Part shown: one piece after another, positions 26,639 through 37,110 of the stretch
Layout of the letters: each line of letters begins with the position of its first letter
Numbering within the stretch: position 1 is the stretch's first letter
DNA from: UBA5342 sp965662645
GTDB lineage: Bacteria > Bacteroidota > Bacteroidia > Bacteroidales > UBA5342
Direction: 5' to 3'
DNA: 64,000 nt
Assembly (NCBI GenBank): GCA_965662645.1
Contig: CBFIII010000003.1
Span: 73,557-137,556, forward strand
Program-made: the position numbers and the translations under genes
Notes under the pieces: model-generated
The model's database searches: none
The model's input: only the letters and a program-made list of their open reading frames with translations
Told to the model about the DNA's origin: nothing

Positions 26639-26736
26639 TTAACCCCCATATTGTGGGTTTTATTCCCCGAAGTTTGCTGCAAATGGTGAACTGTTTTTTT
26701 ATTTGATACTCTGTCTGCTTGTAGCGGGGGTATTTC
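26639..26736 (+). repeat. Triple-hairpin intergenic repeat, copy C
   Basis: The module order matches copies B and E (CCCCATATTGTGGG, a degenerate GTTTGCTGC middle stem, CTGTCTGCTTGTAGCGGGGG). The first two stems have decayed, so this looks like an older copy. Confidence 0.7.
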
Positions 26737-27328
26737 CTTTTTTTGTGTATGCTATATTCTGTATTTGAGATGCAGATGCTGTGATTATCTAATCTAATTT
26801 TGGTTTGTAAGCTGATAGAAGAAAATGATATAACCACTTTCCTATAAAACAGAACGTATTCAAAGCCAAAGTGCCCATTTTCAAATTTATATAAGAATCT
26901 TGTTGTTTTTGTTCTATTTTTATTCCGTAAATACGAATGTTAATGCCTTTAGAAAAATTATTGGTGAAATAAGCTAGTATATATTTTTTAATAAATTCGT
27001 TACAAACTAAATAGTGTAAAGCAAATAGTGTTGTCTGCCATAGGTTGGTATTTTGATTTCTGAAGAAAATACAATTTTGTGTTGGTATCTCACATTATTC
27101 GCAAAGTGTCTTAAGATAACGCATATATTCCACTGTTCTTAAGTGTGATATGTATTTTTGTTTTTATTACATCGAAAAAAGATCAGTATTTCGCTTTAGT
27201 CACTTATATACACTTATGAGATTGTCTAAAATGCGACAATAAATTCACTTATTATGTTTTGATTATTAAATTATAGTAATTCGAAGAATCTTTAATTATT
27301 TATATATTAACCTTTAAAAACCGAATTC

Positions 27329-30300
27329 ATGAAAAAACTACTACTTATTTCCGTTTTGTGTGGAATGATTAGTGTTGTTGGAGCGCAAACTAATGTGTCA
27401 GGTACTATAACTATCGATAGTACTTTCTCTCTTTCTGAAAGCCCTTACAATGTCACTTCAAATATGATTGTAAGTAAGGGTGTTACCTTAACTGTAGATT
27501 CTGGTGTTGTTGTGAAATTTTATGATGGTACCAGTCTCGATATGAAAGGAACTCTTAATGCTACTAATGCTATTTTTACTTCTATTAACACTGTTGCAGT
27601 GAAAGGGGCTTGGGATGGTATCATTGCGGGCTATAATGCTGATACGGCTAAGATATTTCTTAATAATTGTTCGGTTTCTTATGCTACCGAAATTTACCTT
27701 GTTGGAGGTACAGCTAATATTCATAACTGTTCTATTCAAAATTGTGAGAATTATGGACTTCTTGTTGATGAAGCTGTTGATTTAAACTTAACATCTACGA
27801 CAATTTCTGATAATCATATTCCTGTTCAGTTTAATGGTATGCCTCATTTGATTATAGATCAGTTGAATGATTTTCAAGGTAATGATATTGATAAACTAAA
27901 AATAGACGTTAACAGTATTTCTACTAGTTCTACTTTGCCTTTTATTAATATTCCTTATAATGTTACTTCTTCATTTACGGTGAATCGAGGTGTTACGTTG
28001 ACGGTAGATTCTGGTGTTGTTGTTGAATTTGATGATGAAACTAAACTAGAAGTGCTTGGTCATCTTATAGCTAACAAAGCTAAATTTACATCTGTGAATG
28101 CTCCTGTAGCAGCGAAAGGTGACTGGAATGGTATCAGGGTGGGTTATAATTGTGATACTGCCTTGATAAATCTTAATGAATGTTCGGTTTCTTTTGCTAC
28201 CGAAATTTACCTTGTCGAAGGAACTGCTAATATTAATAATTGTGCTATTCAAAATGGTGAGAATTATGGACTGTTGGTTGATGGTGGTGTTGATTTAAAC
28301 TTAACATCTACTACGATTTCTGATAATCATATTCCCGTTCAGTTCAATGGTTGGCCTAATATGACTATTGACGGGTTGAATGATTTTCAAGGCAATGATA
28401 TTGATAAATTAATGATACAGAGTAATGCCAAAACGAGTACTAACTGTACTTTGCCCTCTCTTAATGTTCCTTATCAAGTGATCGCATCAGTTACTGTAGC
28501 TACTAATGTGACGCTTACTGTGAATTCCGGTGTGCTTATGGAATTCAATGATGCAACCGGTCTTTTAGTGCGTGGTACTCTTGTGGCAAACAATGTTACG
28601 TTTACATCAGTTAATGCAGAAGCTCAAAGAGGAGATTGGAATGGTATTCAAATAGGAAATACTTATGGTGGTGGAGTAATGAATATGAGTGATTGTTCTA
28701 TTCTTTTTGCTAAGAAAAACTATATGTACAGTGGAGTTGCTAGTATTGACAATACTACTATCCAGAATGCTTCAGAGACGGGATTGTATGTGGAGGGCAC
28801 GTTTACACTTGACTTAACTTCTTCTACTATTTCGGCAAGTGCATTGCCTATGAAGTTGAATAATTTTCCTGCTTTAACTACAAATACCGTTAATGATTTT
28901 GAAGGAAACGATATCGATCGTGTGGAAATATATGGTTCTACATTAAATCATGATTGTAATCTTCCTTTTGTTAATGTACCTTATTATTTTATCAGTAATT
29001 TGACTGTAAACAATAATGCGACTTTGACTGTTGATCGAGATAATATTCTTTTAGTGAATAATATACAGGTGGATGCTGGAGCTTCTTTGGTGGTTTTATC
29101 CAATACTATTTTTAAGACACTTAGCATTTCCTATGGTATCTATGTTAATGGTACAATGACAGCTGAGGCTGATCCCACAGAATTTATATATTTTACCAGT
29201 GGTAAAGATGATAACTGGGGAGGAGATACTAATAATGATGCTGGCGCTACAGATCCTGCTAGTGAAAATTGGGGAGGCATACGTTTGATTGGAACGGGCT
29301 CTAATGCTAGTTCTCTTGTCAGATGTAAGGTGCGTTTTGCAGGATATAACGACCGTGGTGGTATTTCTTTGACTAATTCTAGTCCTACGATTGATTCCTG
29401 TGATATAACAACGAATTATTATGGTATTTATATTGCTGAAGCTTCTAACCCAACGATTAGTAATACAACGATTGGTTCTAGTGATATGACTCCTATTGCC
29501 ATGTCATTTGAAGCTAATCCAGTATTTTCTTATAATATTCTTTCGTTTAGTGATAATGAATATGATGCCATAGGTCTCCTTGGCGGAACAATGACGACTG
29601 ATGGACATATCATTAAACGTAACTTTACGGGAATTGATAATATCACATATTTCTTATTGGATAAGGTGATAGTTCCAGAAACAAAGACTTTGACGATTGA
29701 TCCTGGTATTGTTATAAAAGCAGATGCACATTATACAAGTCGTAACAGGAACATTGTAGTAGAGGGTACACTTATTGCCAACGGAACTGAAGCCGAGAAC
29801 ATCATCTTTACTTCGGCTAAGGATGATAATCACGGTAATCCTGGTGATACTAATAAAGACGGAACAACAGAAACACCTGCTATTGGTGATTTTGGAGCCA
29901 TTGTTTTTGCTCCTAGCAGTAGTTCTAGTTCTTCATTGACTTATAGTAATGTGAAGTATGCCAAAGGTTACCGTTATGAAGAGTATTTAGATCAATACGT
30001 GACTGATGCTGCCGTTATTACAGTGAATTCTAGCCCTACCATTAGTCATAACCTGATAAAAGATGTGACTCAAGGCATTAGATGTTATGAGGCATCTCAA
30101 CCCACTATCTCTAACAATAGTGTGGTCAATGCATCAAGCACACCATTTGCAATTTCTGGTTCTGCTACTCCAACTTTCTCGGATAATACCTTTACTAATG
30201 CAGGGGTGTTAGCTCTAGGGTTGATTGGTGGTAATATGAGTCAAGATGGTACATTGTCTAAGGTTAATCTTGGTGGTTATGATAATATCGCATATTCTTT

Positions 30301-33300
30301 ACTTTATCATTTGACCATAAAAGATGGTACTACTTTTAACATTGATCCAGGTGTGGTGATAAAAGTGGACAATTCGCAGATTATAGTTGAAGGTGGATTA
30401 ATGGTTAATGGTACTTCTAGTGAAAAAGTGATTTTCACGTCTATAAAGGATGATAATGTAGGTAATCCTGCTGATGCTAATGGAGATGGAAATGCTTCTT
30501 CGCCAGCTGCAGGAGACTGGACTAGGATTCGTTTCGAAGATAGTAGTAACGACGACAGTTGTCGTATAGACAATGCTGAGATGAGGTATGCTGGTAAGTA
30601 TTTTACTGGATATAGTAATTATTATTATTCAACTGTAGAAACATCAAATGCTAATCCTACTATTAGTAATTCTAGCATAGGACAAGGTTATCATTATGGT
30701 GTTAGGATGGAAGGTAATTCTGCACCACTCTTACAAGATGTTAGCATTCAGAATATGCAATACGAACCAATAGGTATGTCTCTGACTTCTAATCCTACAT
30801 TGACAGATCTTACTTTTGTGGCCAATAGATCTAAGGGGTTGGCAATCATAGATAAAGAGCTCTCTAGCGACGCAACGCTTATTCGTCGTGATGTTGCTGG
30901 TGTTGATAATATAGCTTACGTCATCAATGAACTATTAACCGTAAAACCTGATGCCCGATTTACAATTAACCCAGGGGTTAATATTAAGTTCAAGGATTAC
31001 AATAGTTATATCAAAGTAGAAGGAGCACTCATTGCTGATGGTACTCCTGATGAAACGATTGTGTTTACATCTATAAAAGACGACTCGCGTGGTGGAGATA
31101 CCAATAATGATGGTAATACAGCACCGCCTGCACTTGGTGATTGGCGCGGTTTATATTTTCTTTCAAGCGGCTTAGATTCATTAAATCTCTTAGATAATGT
31201 AAGTGTGCGTTATGGTGGTTATGGTTCTCGTATTGGTGAATCTGTTTCTTTTGACGCTTGTTCGGGTACAGTATCCAATTCTTCTATTGAATTATCAAAA
31301 AATTACGGTCTTGAGATTATTGGTTCTGCCGATCCTGTGATTTCTAATACAAGCTTCTATAATATTGAGAAGGCACCTATATATATGAGTATGTTTGCTA
31401 ATCCTACTTTTGAGAACAACTCGATGTCTAATGTAGGGCGCCAATCGATACAGCTTATTCCTGAAATATATTCCAAAACAGATACGTTTGAGTTTAGAAA
31501 ATTTGCAGGTATTGATTCTATCACTTATACTATGATTGGTAATTATACAATTAATGATGGTACGGTGATTACCATTCCTGCAGGTATGGTGTTTAAATCT
31601 ACCGATGAGGTGTATTGGAGTTACACTTATTGTTATTATGGCGCTTCATTTGTAGTCAATGGACAATTACAAGTAGAGGGGGAAAGTACTAATCCCGCTG
31701 TATTTACTAGTTTTTATGATGATACCCAAGGTCGGCCATTGGATACAGGTAGTGATGGACAGAAAGCACATGTGAATGACAATGCGCCTTGGTTTGTTTT
31801 TGAGAATGTAAGTGATGATGTTAGTCGTATAGATAATGCTATAATAAAGTATGGTAAACGAGGTATTGATATTAAGAGTGCTTCGCCAACCATTACTAAT
31901 AGTGTGTTTGAAAAATGTGAAAGAGGTATTTTGATGACGGGTGTATCTGAGCCTGTTATTAACGATAATGTGTTTAATGATTTAGACTATAGTCCCATGT
32001 CAATTTCATTGGTGGCTTTTCCTTCTTCTGCAGAAAATAATTTGATTACTGGATCTACTTATAAAGTGATTGAAGTAAATGAAGAAACCTTAACTCAGGA
32101 TGTTACTTTGCCTAGGCGTTCTTTTGGTGGTGTTCCTAAGATTCCTTACTATTTCCACGGCGATTATACTGTAGGTACTGGTGCTATTCTTACAATTGAT
32201 TCGGGAGTGGTTTGTAAATTTAATTACCAAAGTCAACTTACGGTTGAAAAAGGCTTGATTGGCAAAGGCGCTGTTGAGAAAGAAAATAATATTGTGTTTA
32301 CTCATATTACTGATGATTTCTACGGGGGCGATTCTAACTCGGATAGTACATCTACTGGATATAATACAAGTTCTTCTAATAGTTGGTACGGAATTAAGTT
32401 TGTTTCTACAGCTATTAATAGCTCTTGTATATTAGACCATTGTGTGTTTAGAAATATATACTCATCAACTAACTATAGTGCTATTGAAGCTAATAGTGCT
32501 AGCCCAACGATTGTTAATTCTTACTTTTCAAATGTACCTAATGGGGTTAATGTAAAAGGTTCAGCTAATCCAATAATTAATAACTGTGACTTCTATGACA
32601 TAAAGTATAAAGGGATTAATAATGAGGACATGAGTTTTACTATAGATGCCAGAAATAATTGGTGGGGGAGTAATACTGGGCCAACACACGAAGATAACTC
32701 TACAGGAATGGGTGTGGCTGTAACGGATAAGGTAAATTATACGCCTTGGAAAGAGTTGGGAGCAAATCATCCAATCCTTGGAGATGTAAGTCTTAATGGT
32801 GAAGTACAAGCATATGATGCAGCACTTATTTTGAAGAGTACTGTTAATACTTATACGCTTACTTCAGATCAAGAGGATGTCGCTGATGTGTCAGGTGATC
32901 GAACTGTTTCTGCATTTGATGCTTCAATGGTATTACGTTATTCCGTAGGTCTTATTAATTTCTTTGAAACGACTACGTTACGCTCAAGTAAAGTCAGCAA
33001 TACGCAACTACATATTGATGATGTGACTGCAGAATCACGAGAAGAAGTGGAGATTCCAATTACTCTTGAAAATGGTGATGGTACGTACGCAATGCAAATA
33101 AAAGCACACTATGATGTTCAGTTATTACAGCAAATGAAGGTAGTTCCTACACAAGTTGTAGATGGAATGAGTTTTACATCCAATGTAAAAGATGGTTACA
33201 TTTATATTTCGATGGCAGGAATACATCAAATGACTGAAGGTGGTGTTATTGCAAATCTTACCTTTACAGTGGCAGATACCGATGATGAGAAGTCTTCAGC

Positions 33301-33667
33301 TATCAATGTGCTTAGCTTTATGAAAAATGAAGATGATCTCACACCATCAGCTAAATCAGGAGTCGTTGTCGTTAAAATGCCGACAGATCTTGTGCAGAAA
33401 TCTGATTTTGTTACCAGTATTAAAGCTTATCCTAATCCTTTTGACAGAGAGTTAAATATCAAGTTTAATGTTGTAAATACAAGTTTTGTTTCTGTTAAGG
33501 TTTATAATCAGTATGGACAGCTTATAAATACGTTGACAGAGGGACAACTTTCTTCAGGACAGTATGATATGATCTGGGATGGTACGAGTGGGATGAGTAA
33601 TGGAATGTATTTTATAAAATTTGTAGCTGATGATAAAGAGCAGGTACTTAAAGTGCAGATGTATTAA
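27329..33667 (+). CDS. Giant T9SS-secreted parallel beta-helix protein with dockerin-like and cohesin-like domains
   Basis: The 2112-residue protein has a signal peptide (residues 1-19). About 1,750 residues of beta-helix follow: first three long tandem units of about 171 residues each, then units marked by a six-fold motif like FTSxKDDxxGGDTNxDG that looks like a calcium loop. At about 1818-1880 there are two dockerin-type F-hand motifs, GDVSLNGEVQAYDAALIL and ADVSGDRTVSAFDASMVL. A cohesin-like beta domain spans about 1895-2020 (VEIPITLENGDGTYAMQIKAHYD...GVIANLTFTV). The end (about 2031-2112, starting YPNPFDRELNIKF) is a T9SS type A sorting domain, so it is exported across the outer membrane. 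The next gene encodes a multi-cohesin partner candidate. A polysaccharide lyase or adhesin role is possible; no active site is recognised. Confidence 0.85.
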   Translation: MKKLLLISVLCGMISVVGAQTNVSGTITIDSTFSLSESPYNVTSNMIVSKGVTLTVDSGVVVKFYDGTSLDMKGTLNATNAIFTSINTVAVKGAWDGIIAGYNADTAKIFLNNCSVSYATEIYLVGGTANIHNCSIQNCENYGLLVDEAVDLNLTSTTISDNHIPVQFNGMPHLIIDQLNDFQGNDIDKLKIDVNSISTSSTLPFINIPYNVTSSFTVNRGVTLTVDSGVVVEFDDETKLEVLGHLIANKAKFTSVNAPVAAKGDWNGIRVGYNCDTALINLNECSVSFATEIYLVEGTANINNCAIQNGENYGLLVDGGVDLNLTSTTISDNHIPVQFNGWPNMTIDGLNDFQGNDIDKLMIQSNAKTSTNCTLPSLNVPYQVIASVTVATNVTLTVNSGVLMEFNDATGLLVRGTLVANNVTFTSVNAEAQRGDWNGIQIGNTYGGGVMNMSDCSILFAKKNYMYSGVASIDNTTIQNASETGLYVEGTFTLDLTSSTISASALPMKLNNFPALTTNTVNDFEGNDIDRVEIYGSTLNHDCNLPFVNVPYYFISNLTVNNNATLTVDRDNILLVNNIQVDAGASLVVLSNTIFKTLSISYGIYVNGTMTAEADPTEFIYFTSGKDDNWGGDTNNDAGATDPASENWGGIRLIGTGSNASSLVRCKVRFAGYNDRGGISLTNSSPTIDSCDITTNYYGIYIAEASNPTISNTTIGSSDMTPIAMSFEANPVFSYNILSFSDNEYDAIGLLGGTMTTDGHIIKRNFTGIDNITYFLLDKVIVPETKTLTIDPGIVIKADAHYTSRNRNIVVEGTLIANGTEAENIIFTSAKDDNHGNPGDTNKDGTTETPAIGDFGAIVFAPSSSSSSSLTYSNVKYAKGYRYEEYLDQYVTDAAVITVNSSPTISHNLIKDVTQGIRCYEASQPTISNNSVVNASSTPFAISGSATPTFSDNTFTNAGVLALGLIGGNMSQDGTLSKVNLGGYDNIAYSLLYHLTIKDGTTFNIDPGVVIKVDNSQIIVEGGLMVNGTSSEKVIFTSIKDDNVGNPADANGDGNASSPAAGDWTRIRFEDSSNDDSCRIDNAEMRYAGKYFTGYSNYYYSTVETSNANPTISNSSIGQGYHYGVRMEGNSAPLLQDVSIQNMQYEPIGMSLTSNPTLTDLTFVANRSKGLAIIDKELSSDATLIRRDVAGVDNIAYVINELLTVKPDARFTINPGVNIKFKDYNSYIKVEGALIADGTPDETIVFTSIKDDSRGGDTNNDGNTAPPALGDWRGLYFLSSGLDSLNLLDNVSVRYGGYGSRIGESVSFDACSGTVSNSSIELSKNYGLEIIGSADPVISNTSFYNIEKAPIYMSMFANPTFENNSMSNVGRQSIQLIPEIYSKTDTFEFRKFAGIDSITYTMIGNYTINDGTVITIPAGMVFKSTDEVYWSYTYCYYGASFVVNGQLQVEGESTNPAVFTSFYDDTQGRPLDTGSDGQKAHVNDNAPWFVFENVSDDVSRIDNAIIKYGKRGIDIKSASPTITNSVFEKCERGILMTGVSEPVINDNVFNDLDYSPMSISLVAFPSSAENNLITGSTYKVIEVNEETLTQDVTLPRRSFGGVPKIPYYFHGDYTVGTGAILTIDSGVVCKFNYQSQLTVEKGLIGKGAVEKENNIVFTHITDDFYGGDSNSDSTSTGYNTSSSNSWYGIKFVSTAINSSCILDHCVFRNIYSSTNYSAIEANSASPTIVNSYFSNVPNGVNVKGSANPIINNCDFYDIKYKGINNEDMSFTIDARNNWWGSNTGPTHEDNSTGMGVAVTDKVNYTPWKELGANHPILGDVSLNGEVQAYDAALILKSTVNTYTLTSDQEDVADVSGDRTVSAFDASMVLRYSVGLINFFETTTLRSSKVSNTQLHIDDVTAESREEVEIPITLENGDGTYAMQIKAHYDVQLLQQMKVVPTQVVDGMSFTSNVKDGYIYISMAGIHQMTEGGVIANLTFTVADTDDEKSSAINVLSFMKNEDDLTPSAKSGVVVVKMPTDLVQKSDFVTSIKAYPNPFDRELNIKFNVVNTSFVSVKVYNQYGQLINTLTEGQLSSGQYDMIWDGTSGMSNGMYFIKFVADDKEQVLKVQMY

Positions 33668-33724
33668 AGAGTTGAATCGTTTGATTTATCTTGACTATTA
33701 ATCTGTTATTTAACTATCTACGCT

Positions 33725-36700
33725 ATGAAAAATAAAATTATATATTCGATAATCGTATGCTTTTGGGCTTTAGTGACATCGCTCTCGGCTCAGAGCATAG
33801 GATTACGTTTCCCTGATACCACGATGGTACAGGGGGACACTATTGTGTTGCCACTTTATGTGGACTCTACATTAACAGGAGAAGAAGTGTATTCCTTTAA
33901 TCTTGATGTGCGTTATTCTACTTCTTATTTTCAATATGTAGGGGTTTCACTTGGAAGTCTTACTTCTGATTTTGGTGATCTTATCACGAATTCTAATACT
34001 TTAGGATCTGTACTCATTTCTGGTGCTAGCGGAACAGCATTAGCTGGTACAGGTACTTTGTTTTATGTCCATCTTAAGGCCATAAACTATTACTCTTGGG
34101 GATCTGAAGTAAGTCTTTATTCTACTTCTATTCTTAATGAGGGCTTGCCTCTTATAGTTCCTGATGCAGGAAGGGTAGGTATTCAACAAGCACCCCGTAT
34201 TACGATAAGTCCTAATGATGGAGAGCTGCTTGTTGGAGAATCTTTAGCCTTTAGAGTCTATGGTGATACGGTGTCACCTTTTAGGTTTTCTGTGGTCGAT
34301 GCTTCGGTAGGAAGTATTAATGATGATGGGCTATTTACGGCTATCGCTTCTGGGCATACTCAGGTAGAAGTGTCTGATTCTAATAATACAGTTGACGAGA
34401 CAAATAACGAAATAAAGGTGTTTGACTTTAGCCTAAATTCTCCAAATGATTTGACGGAATGGCAAGGCGCTCATATTGATGTTCCTGTTATTATTCATAA
34501 TACAGGCGGGCAAGATTTTATTTCAGGTAGTTTTAAGTGTTCTTATGATGATCGTGTACTGACGTTTGATACGTTGATTGCTGAGGGGATATTACTTGAG
34601 AGTGCCTTTGTTGAACAAGTGCAAGTGTCAGACGATGAAGTAATGGTGAATTTTGCCTCTGATCAAGTTTTAGGGGATGATAGTGTTTTGGTTTATCTTA
34701 GATTCGACATTTCGCGAACGCAAACAGGATCAAGCTATTTTGATTTCACAGATATCGTGTTTAACGAGAATGTAATCGGTCTCAACCGTCGAGGTTATTT
34801 CAAAACGATTAATTACCAAACTGTCAGTTTTTACTCTAGTAAATATACGTTGATTGCTGGTGATGTATGGCCTATGTCAGTGAGCGGTGGTTTGCTTCCT
34901 TATACGTTCTCAAGTAATAATGAAACAGCAGCAACTATATCTGACGATGCTTATGTAACTGCACTTAGAGGAGGGAAGGTGAATTTTACGGCAACTGATT
35001 CTGTTGGTTCTGAGAAAGTGTCTAATGAGTTTACCATATATGATACTTATGTGGAAATTGCTGATACTACTGGACCTTTGTTGTCTGATTATTTATTGCC
35101 TGTCTTTATTGGTGATTTTCCTTCTGGCACCTCTGTGAGTGCTTTTCAGATGGAGCTTAGCTTTAATCAGTCTGAACTTGAATTTCTTAGTGTTGTATCT
35201 GCTAATTCGCTTAGCGATGGTTGGTCTTTAGCTCATTCTCTTACTACCAATAAGTTAATGGTGTCTGGTGCTGGAACTAATGAGGTGACAGAAAAAGGAA
35301 TTCTTTTTTATGTGAAATTTAGATTTACTGAGAATTTTGTATTGAATGAACGTGTTTCGGTGTCTATTGATAAGGTGATGTTGAATGAAGGTTCTCCAAC
35401 GGCTTTAGAACGTGATGGATCTATTCAATGTGTGAAACGTGAGGATTTAATGGTGTCAGAGTTATTGTCTCCATTGTCTGATTGTGAACTAAGCTCAGAA
35501 GAAAATGTGACTATAGAGATCCGTAACAATGGCTTTTTGGATTATTATAAAGGGGATACTTTGATGGTTTCTTATACCTTCCAATGGGCAACAGAGGTGG
35601 TTGATACCATTATTCTTTCGCAGACGTTTCCCATGAAGAGTGTTATGCAATACACTTTTGGTAGCATTTTAGATATGTCGCAGAATAGTAGATACTATCT
35701 TGAGGTGAAGACAAAACTGTCGGCAGAGCTTGATGGTAATGTGTCTAATGATAAAATAGTTCAATATATAACTAACTATACTGAGCCAATTTTAGATCTT
35801 GGGCAAGATATTTCGACTTGTAGTCCAGAGCCTATTGTTATTACAGCACCTGAGGGTTTCTTCTCCTATGAATGGTCTTCAGGAGATGTAGATACTAATG
35901 CTGTGACTATTGATACGTCTTCTACGGTATGGCTCAAGGTAATTAATAGTTATGGTTGTGAAGTCATAGATACTATAGAGGTGGAGCTTTTTGCTATTCC
36001 TGCCCAACCATACGTGATGTACGAATCCACGCAGGCGTGCAAGGGAGACTCTATTCGTTTAGAAGCACCAGCAGGTTACGCACAATATAGGTGGACTACA
36101 GGTCAAACAGATAGTGTTATTTATGTTTTTGTTTCTGGTGAATATGGTGTTGTAGTGTATAACCAAGGGATGTGTGAAAGTGATACTTCTGCGCTTGTCT
36201 CTGTGACATTTATGACTCCTCCAGTGGCTAATTTTTCTTATACTAACGATGGACTTCGAGTTGTGTTTACCAACCTTTCTAGCTCAGCAACTGATTATAA
36301 ATGGCATTTTGGTGATGGAAGTACTTCTGAAGAAATGAATCCTGTTCATACTTATGAGTGGAGAGATAATAACGATTTTAATCTTAAATCGGCTATTGTT
36401 GGTCCAGAGCTGTTCAGTTACCATGTAAGATTAGTAAGTTCTAATGGTAATTGTAATGATTATTGGGTTGATACCATTCCTTCTTCCGCATTTTTAGCTA
36501 ATGCTGTTTCTAAGACGATTGGTTTAGGTGAGAGTTATGAGTTTGGTGGCGAAATATTGACAGAAGCGGGAATTTATTATCATAATTTCCAACTCCCTAC
36601 AGGTAAAGATTCTATTGTGCAATTGGATCTGAAAGTGATTACTAATCCTGATGATACACTGAATCTTCATCCTATTGATGCTAAAGGTGCGGTAATCGTT

Positions 36701-36919
36701 TATCCTAATCCAGCACAAGATGTCATTATGTTTAGTTCGCCTTATGATATGTTGCGCATTAGTTTTTATAATGGATTTGGTGTTGAAGTGTATAGTCAAG
36801 AAGTAAGTGGTCAAAAAGCAGAGTTGAACTTAAGTGGAATATGTAAACGAGGAATTTATTTTTCTAAAGTGATGACTCACAATAGAGGTAGCTTTTATGT
36901 GAAAATCCTTATTGAATAG
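33725..36919 (+). CDS. T9SS-secreted multi-cohesin scaffold-like protein
   Basis: The 1064-residue protein has a signal peptide (residues about 1-22). Three cohesin-like units lie near 24-140 (GDTIVLPLYVD...YSFNLDVRYSTSYFQYVGV), 235-355 (GAHIDVPVIIHN...FKCSYDDRVLTFDTL) and 441-560 (LLPVFIGDF...FQMELSFNQSELEFLSV). Between them are two Big2-like domains (near 156-230 and 366-438). A CARDB-like region (573-690), Ig-like units with paired Cys, and a PKD domain (WHFGDGSTSEEMNPVHTYE, near 833-880) follow. The T9SS sorting domain begins at about 988 (VIVYPNPAQD). The gene lies 57 nt after the dockerin-bearing beta-helix gene, so co-expression and binding are likely inferences. Cohesin calls rest on fold pattern, not on an alignment. 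Confidence 0.82.
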   Translation: MKNKIIYSIIVCFWALVTSLSAQSIGLRFPDTTMVQGDTIVLPLYVDSTLTGEEVYSFNLDVRYSTSYFQYVGVSLGSLTSDFGDLITNSNTLGSVLISGASGTALAGTGTLFYVHLKAINYYSWGSEVSLYSTSILNEGLPLIVPDAGRVGIQQAPRITISPNDGELLVGESLAFRVYGDTVSPFRFSVVDASVGSINDDGLFTAIASGHTQVEVSDSNNTVDETNNEIKVFDFSLNSPNDLTEWQGAHIDVPVIIHNTGGQDFISGSFKCSYDDRVLTFDTLIAEGILLESAFVEQVQVSDDEVMVNFASDQVLGDDSVLVYLRFDISRTQTGSSYFDFTDIVFNENVIGLNRRGYFKTINYQTVSFYSSKYTLIAGDVWPMSVSGGLLPYTFSSNNETAATISDDAYVTALRGGKVNFTATDSVGSEKVSNEFTIYDTYVEIADTTGPLLSDYLLPVFIGDFPSGTSVSAFQMELSFNQSELEFLSVVSANSLSDGWSLAHSLTTNKLMVSGAGTNEVTEKGILFYVKFRFTENFVLNERVSVSIDKVMLNEGSPTALERDGSIQCVKREDLMVSELLSPLSDCELSSEENVTIEIRNNGFLDYYKGDTLMVSYTFQWATEVVDTIILSQTFPMKSVMQYTFGSILDMSQNSRYYLEVKTKLSAELDGNVSNDKIVQYITNYTEPILDLGQDISTCSPEPIVITAPEGFFSYEWSSGDVDTNAVTIDTSSTVWLKVINSYGCEVIDTIEVELFAIPAQPYVMYESTQACKGDSIRLEAPAGYAQYRWTTGQTDSVIYVFVSGEYGVVVYNQGMCESDTSALVSVTFMTPPVANFSYTNDGLRVVFTNLSSSATDYKWHFGDGSTSEEMNPVHTYEWRDNNDFNLKSAIVGPELFSYHVRLVSSNGNCNDYWVDTIPSSAFLANAVSKTIGLGESYEFGGEILTEAGIYYHNFQLPTGKDSIVQLDLKVITNPDDTLNLHPIDAKGAVIVYPNPAQDVIMFSSPYDMLRISFYNGFGVEVYSQEVSGQKAELNLSGICKRGIYFSKVMTHNRGSFYVKILIE

Positions 36920-36981
36920 TTTTCTTTTGGATGGAGAAGTGAAAATTGGACTTCGATTTCTACTTGAAAAATTTTTAACTT

Positions 36982-37014
36982 GAGATCCTCTTTGTTTGCA
37001 GTGGGGACGTTTGT
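36982..37014 (+). repeat. Possible fragment of the triple-hairpin repeat
   Basis: GATCCTCTTTGTTTGCAGTG resembles the third module of copies B, C and E. The match is partial and the first two modules are missing. Confidence 0.35.
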
Positions 37015-37110
37015 TTTAAGATGATAAGGTTTGTTTTTGATATTTAAAAGGATAGGAGGGAGAAGCTAATGATCGTAATCCCAATATGCAGTTAGTATTA
37101 TTTTACCAAA

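Larger units (their letters stand above)
26377..27328. other. Long AT-rich intergenic region before the giant beta-helix gene
   Basis: This 950-nt stretch holds a promoter-like element with a palindrome (26573-26603), repeat copy C (26639-26736) and a second -7-like TATTTTTG at 27153-27160 that may serve the giant gene downstream. A CAGAAC half-site, like those at xylB, occurs near 26851. No coding frame here is convincing: the one reading through the repeat on the minus strand is chance. Confidence 0.5.

Noticed and set aside
26634..26837. 67-codon minus-strand frame
   Set aside because: It reads through repeat copy C; the repeat explains the sequence better than coding does.
27410..28960. 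Regular DNA repeats that could suggest a CRISPR array
   Set aside because: The period is about 513 nt, the reading frame is continuous, and the repeats encode beta-helix units. No cas genes are present.
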